Shown: in pieces, positions 52,117 to 62,464 of the stretch
Numbering within the stretch: position 1 is the first letter of the stretch
How the letters are laid out: each line of letters begins with the position of its first letter
Assembly: GCF_000177195.2 (NCBI RefSeq)
Contig: NC_015953.1
Span: 6,386,001 to 6,450,000, forward strand
DNA from: Streptomyces sp. SirexAA-E
GTDB lineage: Bacteria; Actinomycetota; Actinomycetes; Streptomycetales; Streptomycetaceae
Reading direction: 5' to 3'
DNA: 64,000 nucleotides
Made by a program: the position numbers and the translations under genes
Notes under the pieces: generated by a model
What the model was told of the DNA's origin: nothing
What the model saw: only the letters and a program-made list of their open reading frames with translations
Databases searched by the model: none

Positions 52117-52560
52117 ATGGCGCAGGTCGAGGCCACGACGGAGCGGATCATCGCGGCGGACCCGGAGGCGGTGTTCGACGCGCTGGCCGACTACACGGAG
52201 GTCCGGGGCAAGATCCTCCCCGGGCAGTACAGCGAATACGAGGTGCGCGAGGGCGGTGACGGCGAGGGCACCCTCGTCCACTGGAAGCTCCAGGCCACCA
52301 GCAAGCGGGTCCGCGACTGCCTGCTGGAGGTCACCGAACCCACTGACGGCCAGCTGGTCGAGAAGGACCGGAACTCCTCGATGGTCACCACCTGGACCGT
52401 CACCCCGGCCGGTGAGGGGAGGGCCAGGGCGGCCGTCTCCACCGTCTGGGACGGTGCGGGCGGCATCGGAGGGTTCTTCGAGAGGACCTTCGCGCCCAAG
52501 GGTCTCGCCCGGATCCACGACGAGCTGCTCCAGAACCTCGCCACCGAGGTCGAGAAGTAA
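52117..52560 (+). CDS. SRPBCC (START-like) family protein
   Basis: A 147-aa helix-grip protein of the polyketide cyclase/dehydrase group: VEATTERIIAADPEAVFDAL at the start and the long C-terminal helix FERTFAPKGLARIHDELLQN. It would bind a small hydrophobic ligand; no enzyme activity can be claimed. The ATG is preceded by GGAGGAGA. It is divergent from the radical SAM gene, so the SOS box region lies between the two. Confidence 0.85.
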   Translation: MAQVEATTERIIAADPEAVFDALADYTEVRGKILPGQYSEYEVREGGDGEGTLVHWKLQATSKRVRDCLLEVTEPTDGQLVEKDRNSSMVTTWTVTPAGEGRARAAVSTVWDGAGGIGGFFERTFAPKGLARIHDELLQNLATEVEK

Positions 52561-52576
52561 GTCCTGTACTGACACT

Positions 52577-52593
52577 GCCGGTTCGCTACCGGC
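52577..52593 (+). terminator. Small hairpin after the SRPBCC gene
   Basis: GCCGGT and ACCGGC pair over a 5-nt loop 16 bp past the stop; a weak terminator. Confidence 0.4.
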
Positions 52594-52758
52594 CTCACCG
52601 GAACGAGTGGTTTTCCGGGACGGCCGGTTGCGCGCCGTAGTACCTCCCACCGGCGCATACGCCCTCAGCGTGCGCCGCCTGCACCCCTGGTCGCGTTTGC
52701 CCCGCCTTACCGCCTGATGCGAGAAATGGGCGGCGAGGAGCGACGAGGGGAGCGTCAG

Positions 52759-55296
52759 GTGGTGGGTGGGATCACTCTGCTGAAGGACGATGCGGACGGG
52801 CCCGGGGGCGAAGGCCCGGGACCGGGCGGCGGGGAAGGCGGCGGGCCCGGCGGCAGGGGCAGCCTGGCGGACCAGCTCCTCGGCCCCGCCCCTGACGCAC
52901 CGACCGTGCCGGTCGCCGTCCCGCCCGGGCCGCCGGCCGGCCCCGTGGCGGACGGTCCCGCCGAGGAGATCAGCCCGCGACGGGTCCGGCTGGTCTTCCT
53001 CGGTCTGATGCTCACCCTGCTGCTCGCGGCGCTCGACCAGATGATCGTCGCCACCGCACTGCCGAAGATCGTCGGCGAGCTGCACGGGCTGGACAAGATG
53101 TCCTGGGCGGTCACCGCCTACCTGCTCGCCTCCACCATCGGACTGCCGCTCTACGGCAAGCTCGGCGACCTCTTCGGCCGCAAGGGCGTCTTCCAGTTCG
53201 CGATCGTCGTCTTCGTCATCGGCTCCGCGCTCGCCGGCTGGTCCCGCACGATGGACGAGCTCATCGCCTTCCGGGCCGTCCAGGGCATCGGCGGCGGCGG
53301 ACTCATGATCGGTGTGCAGGCGATCATCGCCGACATCGTCCCCTCCCGTGAACGCGGCCGCTACATGGGCCTCATCGGGGCCGTCTTCGGCATCGCCTCC
53401 GTCGCCGGACCGCTGCTCGGCGGGTTCTTCACCGACCACGTCTCCTGGCGCTGGTGCTTCTACGTCAACGTGCCGTTCGGGCTGGTCACGCTCGCCGTCA
53501 TCGCCGTCGTACTGAAACTCCCCAAGCCGGCCGTCCGGCCCCGCCTCGACGTGCTGGGCGCGCTGCTGCTCGCCGCCGCGTCGACCTGCCTGGTGCTGCT
53601 CACCAGCTGGGGCGGCACCGAGTACGCGTGGGGCTCGCGGACCATCCTGGGGCTGGCCGCCGGGGCCGTCGGAACGACCCTCCTCTTCCTCGTCGTCGAG
53701 CACCGGGCCGTCGAACCCGTCATCCCGCTACGGCTGTTCCGCGACTCCGTCTTCAACGTGACCTCGCTGGTGGGAGCGGTCGTCGGCGTGGCGCTCTTCG
53801 GGGCCGCCAGCTATCTGCCGACCTACCTCCAGATGGTCGAGGGCGTCTCGGCCACCGAGTCGGGACTGCTCATGCTCCCGATGATGGGCGGCATCGTCGT
53901 CGCCTCCGTCGTCTCCGGACAACTGGTCTCCCGCACCGGCCGCTACCGGATCTTCCCGCTGGTCGGCGGTGCCGTCTCGGCCGTCGGCATGTGGCTGCTC
54001 TCCTTCCTGGACACCGAGACCAGCCCGCTGGAGTACGGCCTCTGGCAGGCGATCCTCGGGCTCGGCATCGGGCTCGGCATGTCCGTACTCGTGCTGGCCG
54101 TCCAGAACTCCGTACCGCCCGCCGACCTCGGCACCGCCACCAGCGCCCACAACTACTTCCGGCAGATCGGCGGCAGCGTCGGGGCCGCCATCTTCGGCAC
54201 CCTGTTCGCCGGCCGGCTCGCGGACGCGCTCGGGGTACGGCTGCCGTCCGGGGCCGACCTGCCCGACCCCGCGTCGATCACCCCGCAGGCCGTCCACGCC
54301 ATGGAACCCGCGCTGCGGGACGCCTACATCCAGGCGTACGCCGACGCGATGCCCCGGATCTTCCTCTACCTCGTGCCGGTGCTCCTGCTCGGCCTGTTCC
54401 TCGCCTTCTTCCTCAAGGAGAAACCGCTGGTGTCCCACCACACCCCCACACCGGCCGCGGAACCCACCGCGCCCCCCGCCGCGATCCCCACCGCCCGCCT
54501 CGACCCGGCCCCGCCGCCGGCCCCGTCCGGACAACTGCCCGGCGTCCCGGTCCGCGGCCGCGTCCAGCACTCCGACGGCACGAAGGTGGGCCGGGCTGCA
54601 CTCACCCTCATCGACGTCCTGGGGCGGCAGGTCGGCCGGGGCGCGAGCGGTGACGACGGGCGGTACGCGCTGAGCGTGCCCGGCCCCGGTTCCTTCGTGC
54701 TGATCGCCGCGGCCGGAGGGCATCAGCCGCAGGCCGTCAGCGTCACCGTCGGCGAACGGCCGGTCGACCTCGACGTGGTGCTCGGCGGCGCGGGACGGCT
54801 CGCCGGGGCGGTCGTCACCCCGGACGGCGCACCGGTGCGCGACGCCGCCGTGACCCTCACCGACGTACGCGGCGAGGTCGTCGCCAGTACCCGCACCGGG
54901 CGTGAAGGGCTCTATGTGATCGGCGAGTTGGTGGCCGGCGAGTACACCTTGGCGGCCAGTGCGCCGGCCTTCCGCCCCGCCGCGCTGCCGGTCAGCGTGC
55001 AGGCAGCCCGGGAGACCCGGCAGGACATCGAGCTGGCCGGCGGCGCGGTGCTGCGCGGTGTCGTACGGGCCCCCGGCGGCCGGGTCGTCGAGGACGCCCG
55101 GGTCACCCTGCTGGACGCGGCCGGCAACGTGGTCGACACCCACACCACGGGGCCCGACGGGTCGTTCCGCTTCGTCGACCTGTCGACGGGTGAGTACACC
55201 GTGATCGCCGCCGGCTACCCGCCGGTCGCCACCGTCCTCCAGGTACCCGGAGGCGGCCGCACCGAGCGCGACATCCAGCTCGGGCACGAGGACTGA
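52759..55296 (+). CDS. MFS exporter (14-segment DHA2 type) fused to carboxypeptidase-regulatory-like repeats
   Basis: An 845-aa fusion. A Gly/Pro-rich N-terminal tail of about 75 residues leads to a DHA2/EmrB-type MFS core (about 80-565) with ALDQMIVATALPKIVGEL, GKLGDLFGRKGVF and AVQGIGGGGLM. After a Pro/Ala linker come three repeats (about 595-670, 680-755, 762-840) of a beta-sandwich domain like the carboxypeptidase D regulatory/Cna-B fold (for example VRGRVQHSDGTKVGRAALTL; GEYTLAASAPAFRP). The core would export a drug or metabolite with H+; the role of the tail is unknown. GTG 52759 is chosen for the GAGGGGAG site 6-7 bp upstream; ATG 52717 or 52726 would add 14 or 11 residues. Confidence 0.88.
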   Translation: MVGGITLLKDDADGPGGEGPGPGGGEGGGPGGRGSLADQLLGPAPDAPTVPVAVPPGPPAGPVADGPAEEISPRRVRLVFLGLMLTLLLAALDQMIVATALPKIVGELHGLDKMSWAVTAYLLASTIGLPLYGKLGDLFGRKGVFQFAIVVFVIGSALAGWSRTMDELIAFRAVQGIGGGGLMIGVQAIIADIVPSRERGRYMGLIGAVFGIASVAGPLLGGFFTDHVSWRWCFYVNVPFGLVTLAVIAVVLKLPKPAVRPRLDVLGALLLAAASTCLVLLTSWGGTEYAWGSRTILGLAAGAVGTTLLFLVVEHRAVEPVIPLRLFRDSVFNVTSLVGAVVGVALFGAASYLPTYLQMVEGVSATESGLLMLPMMGGIVVASVVSGQLVSRTGRYRIFPLVGGAVSAVGMWLLSFLDTETSPLEYGLWQAILGLGIGLGMSVLVLAVQNSVPPADLGTATSAHNYFRQIGGSVGAAIFGTLFAGRLADALGVRLPSGADLPDPASITPQAVHAMEPALRDAYIQAYADAMPRIFLYLVPVLLLGLFLAFFLKEKPLVSHHTPTPAAEPTAPPAAIPTARLDPAPPPAPSGQLPGVPVRGRVQHSDGTKVGRAALTLIDVLGRQVGRGASGDDGRYALSVPGPGSFVLIAAAGGHQPQAVSVTVGERPVDLDVVLGGAGRLAGAVVTPDGAPVRDAAVTLTDVRGEVVASTRTGREGLYVIGELVAGEYTLAASAPAFRPAALPVSVQAARETRQDIELAGGAVLRGVVRAPGGRVVEDARVTLLDAAGNVVDTHTTGPDGSFRFVDLSTGEYTVIAAGYPPVATVLQVPGGGRTERDIQLGHED

Positions 55297-55308
55297 GCCA
55301 CCGGCGCC

Positions 55309-55341
55309 CGGGTGTGCGGGTCCCGGGGGCCCGCACACCCG
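55309..55341. terminator. Bidirectional hairpin terminator
   Basis: CGGGTGTGCGGG pairs perfectly with CCCGCACACCCG over a 9-nt loop between the convergent MFS-fusion and acyltransferase genes. Confidence 0.75.
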
Positions 55342-55345
55342 CCGC

Positions 55346-56416
55346 TCACGGCAGCAGACGCGGCCTCCGCCTCGCCGCGACGTCCTCGACCCAGCCGAAG
55401 CACAGCACCGCCGCACCGATCAGCACCCAGACGAGAGCGAACTGCGCCCACAGGCTGTCCAGCGCGCCGGACCGCTCCAGGACCTCCACCCGCCACAACA
55501 GGTCGATCAGCGGGACCGACGCCATCAACGCCACCTCGTGCCACAGGTACACGGTCACGGCGCGCGCGTTGACCACCCGGACGGCGCGGACGGCCTGCGG
55601 GTGGCGGGCGAGCACGTCGAGGCGGGGCCGCGGACGGAGCAGGAGCAGCACGAACCCGGCCGACCACAGCGCCTGGGCGAGCGGGACGTCGTCCAGGTCG
55701 ACGGAGCCGTCCGCCGGGTGGCGCAGCGCCCACCACGCCCCGGCCGCCATCAGCGGCAGCGCCACGGCCACCGCAACCGCCGTACGCGACCGGTCCAGCA
55801 TCCCGCCCCGGTGCGCGAAGCCCAGCAGCCAGCAGAACAGGAACACCGACAGATCGCTCAGGGCGGCGCCCGGCCGCCCCTCCGGCACGCCCGTCACCGT
55901 CTCCAGCACCACGACCGGCACCAGGGACAGGGCGAGCACCGGCAGCGGGGCGAAGCGGAAGACCCGCAGCAGCATCGGTGAGAGCAGGACGAACCACAGA
56001 TAGGTGCGCAGGTACCAGAGCACCGCCCACGCCTGCTCACCCCACGCGTTCCCCGGCGGATCCCCGACCGGCAGCACCCAGTACAGGGCGTCCCACCCCG
56101 GTCTCCAGCCGTGCGCCAGCATCGCCGCCCCGAGGACCACGGCGAACGCCCACACCGGGACCAGCAGCCGGCGCAGCCGCCCCCGGACGACCCGGAGCGC
56201 GGGCCGCTCCAGTGAACGGGCCATCAGCGATCCGGCGAGGGCGAACATCACGCCCATGGCGGGGAACACGTAGCCCAGCCAGGGCCACGCGAAGGTGTGG
56301 TAGGCCACGACCCGCACCAGCGCGCACGCCCGGAGCACGTCGAACCAGCGGTCGCGGACGGCGGCGCCCACCGGGGAGGCGGGCGCCGGTGCCGTCCTGC
56401 GGTGCGCACCCGCCAT
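55346..56416 (-). CDS. Acyltransferase family 3 membrane protein
   Basis: A 356-aa protein with about ten membrane segments. RDRWFDVLRACALVRVVAYH carries the conserved R...H of membrane O-acyltransferases (AT3, OafA type), and the C-terminal NARAVTVYLWHEVALM is typical. It would transfer an acetyl or other acyl group to a sugar polymer at the membrane. Its start overlaps the matB stop by one base (TGATG), so it is translationally coupled to the exopolysaccharide synthase and probably decorates that polymer or its carrier-linked form. Confidence 0.87.
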   Translation of the reverse strand: MAGAHRRTAPAPASPVGAAVRDRWFDVLRACALVRVVAYHTFAWPWLGYVFPAMGVMFALAGSLMARSLERPALRVVRGRLRRLLVPVWAFAVVLGAAMLAHGWRPGWDALYWVLPVGDPPGNAWGEQAWAVLWYLRTYLWFVLLSPMLLRVFRFAPLPVLALSLVPVVVLETVTGVPEGRPGAALSDLSVFLFCWLLGFAHRGGMLDRSRTAVAVAVALPLMAAGAWWALRHPADGSVDLDDVPLAQALWSAGFVLLLLRPRPRLDVLARHPQAVRAVRVVNARAVTVYLWHEVALMASVPLIDLLWRVEVLERSGALDSLWAQFALVWVLIGAAVLCFGWVEDVAARRRPRLLP

Positions 56417-58647
56417 CACCGCGCCTCGGAGCGCGCGGCGGCAGGGTCGGGCGCGCCCACCTCGCCGGTGCGCTTCAGCTTCTGCCAGCGCAGCCGGCCA
56501 CCGGTCGCGGCGGTGACGCACGAGTGGATCAGCACCAGGTACATCAGCTGCCGGTAGGCCAGTTGCTGGAGCGGCAGCATCAGCAGGTAGCGGTACTTCT
56601 CCCGGTCGAGGCGGAAGGCGTAGGCCGCGCAGAAGAGCTGGACGCCCAGTACCGCCAGCCAGGCCAGCAGCGACGCCCGGAAGTCCACGAAGAGCATCGC
56701 GTACAGGGTGAAGACGTCGATGAGCGGAGCGAACACCGGGGTGACGATCTGGAAGAGCACGACCAGCGGCATGCCGACCCGGCCGAAACGGCCCGACGGC
56801 CCCCGGTCGGTCACCGAGCCGCGGTGTTTCCACAGTGCCTGCATCGTGCCGTAGCTCCAGCGGTAGCGCTGCCGCCACAGCTGGCCGAGCGAGGCGGGCG
56901 CCTCCGTCCAGGCACGCGCGTGCTCGGCGTAGACGACACGCCATCCGGACCGGTGCAGGGCGATGGTGATGTCGGTGTCCTCGGCCAGCGTGTCCTCGCT
57001 CATGCCCCCCACCTCCAGGACCGCCTCGCGGCGGAAGGCCCCGATGGCCCCGGGGATGGTGGGCATGCAGCGCAGCAGGTCGTACATCCGGCGGTCCAGG
57101 TTGAATCCCATGACGTACTCGATGTGCTGCCATGCCCCGATCACCGTCGAGCGGTTGCCCACCTTCGCGTTGCCCGCGACCGCGCCGATGGCGGGGTCGG
57201 CGAACGGCTGCACGAGGTGGTGGACCGTGTCCGGCTCGAAGACGGTGTCGCCGTCCATCATCACGACGATGCCGTGACGTGCCTCGCGCACCCCGTGGTT
57301 GAGCGCCGCGGACTTGCCGGCGTTCTCCTGCCGCACGACCCGTACGTTCGCCAGTCCCAGTGACTCGGCGATCTCCGCGGTGCCGTCGGTCGATCCGTCG
57401 TCGACGACCAGGATCTCGATCGGATGGGTGCTCGCCGCGAGGGAGTTCAGGGTGGCCGCGATGCACTCCTTCTCGTTGTACGCCGGCACGACGACCGTCA
57501 CCGGCTCGGTCACCTCCGGGCCCCAGCTGAACCTGCGGCGGTTGCGCTGCCGGTGGTGGCGGCGGGCCAGCAGGAGCATCAGGCCGAACCGGCCGATGAC
57601 GGCCACCCCGACCACCGCCAGCAGGACGGCCAGCCCCGGCACTGTCCACTCCGCGACCGCGACCGCGCCGAGCAGGGCGCGGCCCTCCCACCGCGTGACG
57701 GTGTCGGCCGGCCGGTGCGCGGCCTGCTCGGCGTCGCCCGCCACGGTGCCGGACGGGGCGGCGGCGCCCCCGTCGCCGGGGGCGCTCCGCCGCTGGGCGC
57801 CGCTGACGGTGGTGAAGGTGTAGCCCTTCGCCTTCATCTTCTCGATGTACGCGGGCAGGGCGGCCAGCGTCTCGGACCGGTCGCCGCCCGCGTCGTGGAA
57901 GAGCACCGAGGCGCCCTTGCCGTTCTTCGGCGTCGCCCACTGGATGATCTTCGAGACGCCCGGCAGCTGCCAGTCCTCGCTGTCGGTGTCGATGAAGACG
58001 CTCGTGTACCCCATCGCGCCGAGCCGCTGGTAGACGGGCCAGCTGTAGTCGTCGATCGCGTCGTTGGTCGACGAGTAGGGCGCCCGGAACAGGGTCGTGG
58101 TGATGCCCGCCGCGCCCGCCAGGGCCAGTTGGGTCTGGGCGATCTCACGCTTGACGCGGGCCTCGCTCTGATAGGAGAGGTCGACGTGGGTGAAGGTGTG
58201 CGCCCCGACTTCGTTGCCTTCGTCGACCATCCTGCGGACCACGTCCGGGTGGCGCGAGATCATCGAGCCGACGAGGAAGAAGGTGCCCGGCACGTCGTTC
58301 TCGTCGAGGACGTCGAGCACCTGCTCGGTCCATTCAGGGTCCGGGCCGTCGTCGAAGGTGAGCACGATCGTCCTGTCCGGGACGGACTGCGTACGGGCCT
58401 CGCCGCCGGGGAAGCTCAGGAACGGGCCGCCGTCCAGGACCTCATCGGGCACCGAGTCCGCGGACGCCCCGGAACGCACCCGCTGGTCGGCACCGATCTC
58501 GGTGCGCAGATAGCCGTCGAGCAGCATCATCGACACGAGGCCCAGCAGCAACAGCAGGGCCATGACCGCACGGGGCCTGGGGACGGCCTGGTTCCGGATC
58601 CGGCCGATCCGGCCGACGCCCGCGTGCCTGCGGCGGGAGGAGGCCAT
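56416..58647 (-). CDS. matB: MatB-like bifunctional polysaccharide deacetylase/glycosyltransferase
   Basis: A 743-aa membrane protein that joins two enzymes. A short cytoplasmic tail and one membrane segment (about 28-46) precede an outer NodB deacetylase (about 88-280) with TFDDGPD, HTFTHVD and FRAPYSS metal-site motifs. Two segments (about 335-365) lead to a cytoplasmic family-2 glycosyltransferase (about 385-620) with VVDDGST, MMDGDTVF, EDTD and QRYRW, then several C-terminal segments. In Streptomyces, MatB makes and partly deacetylates a beta-1,6-GlcNAc polymer that binds hyphae into pellets. The ATG at 58647 overlaps the matA stop by one base. Confidence 0.9.
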   Translation of the reverse strand: MASSRRRHAGVGRIGRIRNQAVPRPRAVMALLLLLGLVSMMLLDGYLRTEIGADQRVRSGASADSVPDEVLDGGPFLSFPGGEARTQSVPDRTIVLTFDDGPDPEWTEQVLDVLDENDVPGTFFLVGSMISRHPDVVRRMVDEGNEVGAHTFTHVDLSYQSEARVKREIAQTQLALAGAAGITTTLFRAPYSSTNDAIDDYSWPVYQRLGAMGYTSVFIDTDSEDWQLPGVSKIIQWATPKNGKGASVLFHDAGGDRSETLAALPAYIEKMKAKGYTFTTVSGAQRRSAPGDGGAAAPSGTVAGDAEQAAHRPADTVTRWEGRALLGAVAVAEWTVPGLAVLLAVVGVAVIGRFGLMLLLARRHHRQRNRRRFSWGPEVTEPVTVVVPAYNEKECIAATLNSLAASTHPIEILVVDDGSTDGTAEIAESLGLANVRVVRQENAGKSAALNHGVREARHGIVVMMDGDTVFEPDTVHHLVQPFADPAIGAVAGNAKVGNRSTVIGAWQHIEYVMGFNLDRRMYDLLRCMPTIPGAIGAFRREAVLEVGGMSEDTLAEDTDITIALHRSGWRVVYAEHARAWTEAPASLGQLWRQRYRWSYGTMQALWKHRGSVTDRGPSGRFGRVGMPLVVLFQIVTPVFAPLIDVFTLYAMLFVDFRASLLAWLAVLGVQLFCAAYAFRLDREKYRYLLMLPLQQLAYRQLMYLVLIHSCVTAATGGRLRWQKLKRTGEVGAPDPAAARSEAR

Positions 58648-59069
58648 CAACCCACCTCACCGGAGCCGGCGGCGGAGAGGGAGGCGGAGGCGGAAGGCGC
58701 CGGAGACGGCGCTCCGCTCGGCGGCGCGCCGGTACCGCCGGGTGGCATGCCGCCACCGGGGGGTGCCCCGCCCGGACCGGCCTCCGCGACGGGACCGGCG
58801 CCGAAGGGCAGCAACTGCGAGGGCGCCACGGAGATGCCCCCCATGAAGGCGAGCGCGAGGACGGCGGCGTATCCGGCACACGCCAGACCCACCAGCGCCC
58901 CGGCGCGGCGCAGCAGGCGGGCCCGGCGGCCGGACGAGTCCACGAACACGGGCCCGTCCTGGGGCCGTTCGGCCGCCCGGCGGCGCCCGCCGGGGCGGCG
59001 GCGGGCCAGGTGTGCCCGGCGTCGGCCGCGCGGCGCCGGGTCTTTCTCGATGTCGGGGTCGGATTGCAT
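58647..59069 (-). CDS. matA: MatA-like small membrane protein
   Basis: A 140-aa protein with a basic N-terminal third (RGRRRAHLARRRPGGRRRAA), one membrane segment (about residues 59-76, VGLACAGYAAVLALAF) and an outer tail rich in Gly, Pro, Ala and Ser (GGAPPGGGMPPGGTGAPPSG). It has no enzyme motif. Its position just before and coupled to matB identifies it as the small partner of the synthase, perhaps needed for polymer export or assembly, as PgaD-type proteins are. Composition alone would not identify it. Confidence 0.75.
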   Translation of the reverse strand: MQSDPDIEKDPAPRGRRRAHLARRRPGGRRRAAERPQDGPVFVDSSGRRARLLRRAGALVGLACAGYAAVLALAFMGGISVAPSQLLPFGAGPVAEAGPGGAPPGGGMPPGGTGAPPSGAPSPAPSASASLSAAGSGEVG

Positions 59070-59363
59070 GTGCGCATGCTGGCGGAGCGCGATGTGCGAA
59101 GTCTGGACCCCCGCTGGCAGCGCCCTGTGGAAGAGCGGCGAACCTGTCGGGGCGCTGAGAGCCCCGGGCCGCCACCACGGTCCCTGACGTCACGCAAACG
59201 CCTGTCTCCGCAAGGGCGTTGGCGACCGAACGCACTCCTGTCGGTCCCTTCCCATGAGCGAGCTGTGTCTTCGTGCCGACGGCCGGTATGAGAGGTTCGT
59301 GGTACCTCCCGCCACCGCCGGTCGCCGACCCGGGGCGGACGATCCGAGAGCAGGTGCATCCCC
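59070..59363. other. Divergent promoter region between mat operon and GH18-like gene
   Basis: 294 bp with no gene that I can support. It must hold the promoters for both directions. I see no convincing -10/-35 pair or strong palindrome. Confidence 0.4.
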
Positions 59364-60386
59364 ATGCAAACGCGCACACGGGCGTTCTCCGCCGTCGCCG
59401 GCCTGGTCGCGCTCGGCCTGGCCGCTTCCGCCTGCGCGACGGGAACGGCGGCCGACCAGGCCAAGGGTTCGGCGCCACCGGCCCGACCGGCGTCCGTCGA
59501 GACCGCGTTCACCCCCTACGTGAGCGCCACGACGGCCGCCGACACCGACGGCACGGCGTCCCCCGACACGTACAACCTGGCCTTCGTCACCGCCGGCGGG
59601 TCCGGCTGCACGCCCGTCTGGGGCGGTACCGCGGCGGTCGGCGACGCGGCGGTCGCGGCGCGGGCGGCGGCGCTCACCGGCACCGGCGCCGACCTCAGGG
59701 TGTCCTTCGGCGGGGCCGCGGGCACCGAGGCGGCCCTCGCCTGCGACAGTGCCGAGGACCTGGCCGGGGCCTACGCCGACGCCCTCGACGCCGTCGGGGC
59801 CTCCAAGGCCGACTTCGACATCGAGGGGGACGCGCTCACCGACTCCGCCTCCCTCACCCGCCGCAACGAAGCCCTCGCCCTCCTCCAGAAGGAGCGTGAC
59901 CTCGACGTCACGTACACCCTGCCCGCCATGCCGGACGGGCTGGAGGACACCGGCCTCGCCGTCCTCCAGGACGCGGACGACCAAGGCGTCGAGCTGTCCG
60001 CGGTGAACATCATGGCCATGAACTACGGCTCGACCTACGACGGTGACATGGGCGACTACGCGGAAGCGGCCGCCGAGGCCGCCCACGACCAGCTCGCGGA
60101 CGTCCTCGGGCTGACCGACGAGGCGGCATGGCGCTCGCTGCACATCACGGTGATGGCCGGTGTCAACGACGTCGCGGGGGAGACGTTCACCCTCGCCGAC
60201 GCCGCGTCCCTGCGTACCTTCGCCACCCGCGAGGGGGTCGGCGCGCTCTCCCTGTGGGCGACCTTCCGCGACCGGGCGTGCGACGACGGCGAGGACACCA
60301 CCACGGCCGCCGACACGTGCAGCGGGGTGGACCAGGAGGACGGGGCCTTCGCCGAGACCCTGTCCGGCCCGGCGCGGACGGACTGA
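59364..60386 (+). CDS. GH18-like chitinase-fold lipoprotein
   Basis: A 340-aa exported protein. The signal peptide ends with a lipobox-like LAASAC (Cys24). The rest (about 45-320) is a small GH18 TIM barrel: NLAFVTAGG, LRVSFGGAAGT (SxGG motif), KADFDIEGDAL (the DxDxE catalytic motif, with the acid Glu present) and AVNIMAMNYGS. It lacks a chitin-binding module. It would hydrolyse a GlcNAc-containing polymer at the cell surface. The divergent mat operon makes such a polymer, so it may trim or remodel that product; chitin is the alternative. Confidence 0.82.
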   Translation: MQTRTRAFSAVAGLVALGLAASACATGTAADQAKGSAPPARPASVETAFTPYVSATTAADTDGTASPDTYNLAFVTAGGSGCTPVWGGTAAVGDAAVAARAAALTGTGADLRVSFGGAAGTEAALACDSAEDLAGAYADALDAVGASKADFDIEGDALTDSASLTRRNEALALLQKERDLDVTYTLPAMPDGLEDTGLAVLQDADDQGVELSAVNIMAMNYGSTYDGDMGDYAEAAAEAAHDQLADVLGLTDEAAWRSLHITVMAGVNDVAGETFTLADAASLRTFATREGVGALSLWATFRDRACDDGEDTTTAADTCSGVDQEDGAFAETLSGPARTD

Positions 60387-60435
60387 GCACCGGACGGCTC
60401 GGAGCCCGTCGGGCGCCCTTGGGCCGGGCGGGAGG

Positions 60436-61338
60436 TCAGCCGACAGGCTCTCGGCGCGACGCGTCCTGGCGGACCAGCCCCATCAGCGCCTTCGCCCCCG
60501 GGCTCAGGCTCCGGGCCGGCGGAAGCACCACCACGCTCTCGTACCCCGGCCGGTGCGCACCGGTGAACTCGACCACGGCCAGCCCGCGCGCCTCCGGTTT
60601 ACGGGAGAAGTGGTGCGGCACCACCGCGACGCCCAGCCCCTCGTGCACCAGCTCCAGCAGGCTGTGCACGTCGTTGACCTCGAGCGCCACCGAGCGCCGT
60701 ACCCCCGCGGCCGCGAACGCCTCGTCCGCCGCCCGCCGCGGCCCCCAGTCCGGGTGGAAGTCGATGAAGGACTCGCCGCGCAGCCCCGTCCACTCGACCG
60801 AGGCCCCACCCGCGAGGTGGTGCCCCGGCGCACACAGCACCACCATCCGCTCCCGTGCGAGCGGCACCAGCTCACCCCGCCACTCCGGCGGGCTGACGGC
60901 CGCGAACGCCAGGTCCAGCCGCCCGCCGGCCACGCCCGCCAGCAGGCTGGACGTGCCCTCCTGGCGCAGCCGGATCTCCATGTGCGGGTGCTCCCGGCGG
61001 AAGGCCGCCAGCAGCCGGGCCGGGCTGACACCGGCCACGCACTGCTCGACCCCCAGCGTCAGCCTGCCGCGCAGCAGGCCCCGGACGGCGTCGACCGCGT
61101 CCCGTGCCGCCCGCGCCCCCGCCAGGGTGCGTTCGGCCTCAACGAGCAGGGCCTGCCCCGCCTCCGTCAGCCGTACCGTGCGCGTGGTGCGGCTGAAGAG
61201 CGGCGTCCGCAGCTCGTGTTCCAGTGCCCGCACCGAGGCCGACAGCCCGGACTGGGAGACGGCGAGCCGCTCGGCCGCCCGGGTGAAGTGCCGCTCCTCG
61301 GCGACGGCGACGAAGTGTTCCAGCTGACGCAGTTCCAT
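60436..61338 (-). CDS. LysR family transcriptional regulator
   Basis: A 300-aa regulator: winged HTH at residues 1-60 (HFTRAAERLAVSQSGLSASV) and an effector domain from about 90. It is divergent from an aldo/keto reductase gene across 118 bp that contain a CCAGCGG/CCGCTGG inverted repeat, so it most likely regulates that reductase. Confidence 0.92.
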   Translation of the reverse strand: MELRQLEHFVAVAEERHFTRAAERLAVSQSGLSASVRALEHELRTPLFSRTTRTVRLTEAGQALLVEAERTLAGARAARDAVDAVRGLLRGRLTLGVEQCVAGVSPARLLAAFRREHPHMEIRLRQEGTSSLLAGVAGGRLDLAFAAVSPPEWRGELVPLARERMVVLCAPGHHLAGGASVEWTGLRGESFIDFHPDWGPRRAADEAFAAAGVRRSVALEVNDVHSLLELVHEGLGVAVVPHHFSRKPEARGLAVVEFTGAHRPGYESVVVLPPARSLSPGAKALMGLVRQDASRREPVG

Positions 61339-61363
61339 GATTGAGCAATCTAGGCGATGAATC

Positions 61364-61391
61364 CCAGCGGAATCTCCTGTTGGACCGCTGG
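61364..61391. promoter_or_regulatory. Inverted repeat between LysR and reductase genes
   Basis: CCAGCGG (61364-61370) and CCGCTGG (61385-61391) are inverted across 14 bp, in the divergent promoter region where a LysR dimer would bind. Confidence 0.5.
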
Positions 61392-61456
61392 ATCGTTCTC
61401 CGTCAGGCTGGGAACACCGCCAGACCTGGCCCCGATCCCTCCCGTGGAGTGCTCGT

Positions 61457-62458
<1,002 letters not shown>

Positions 62459-62464
62459 GGGGTG

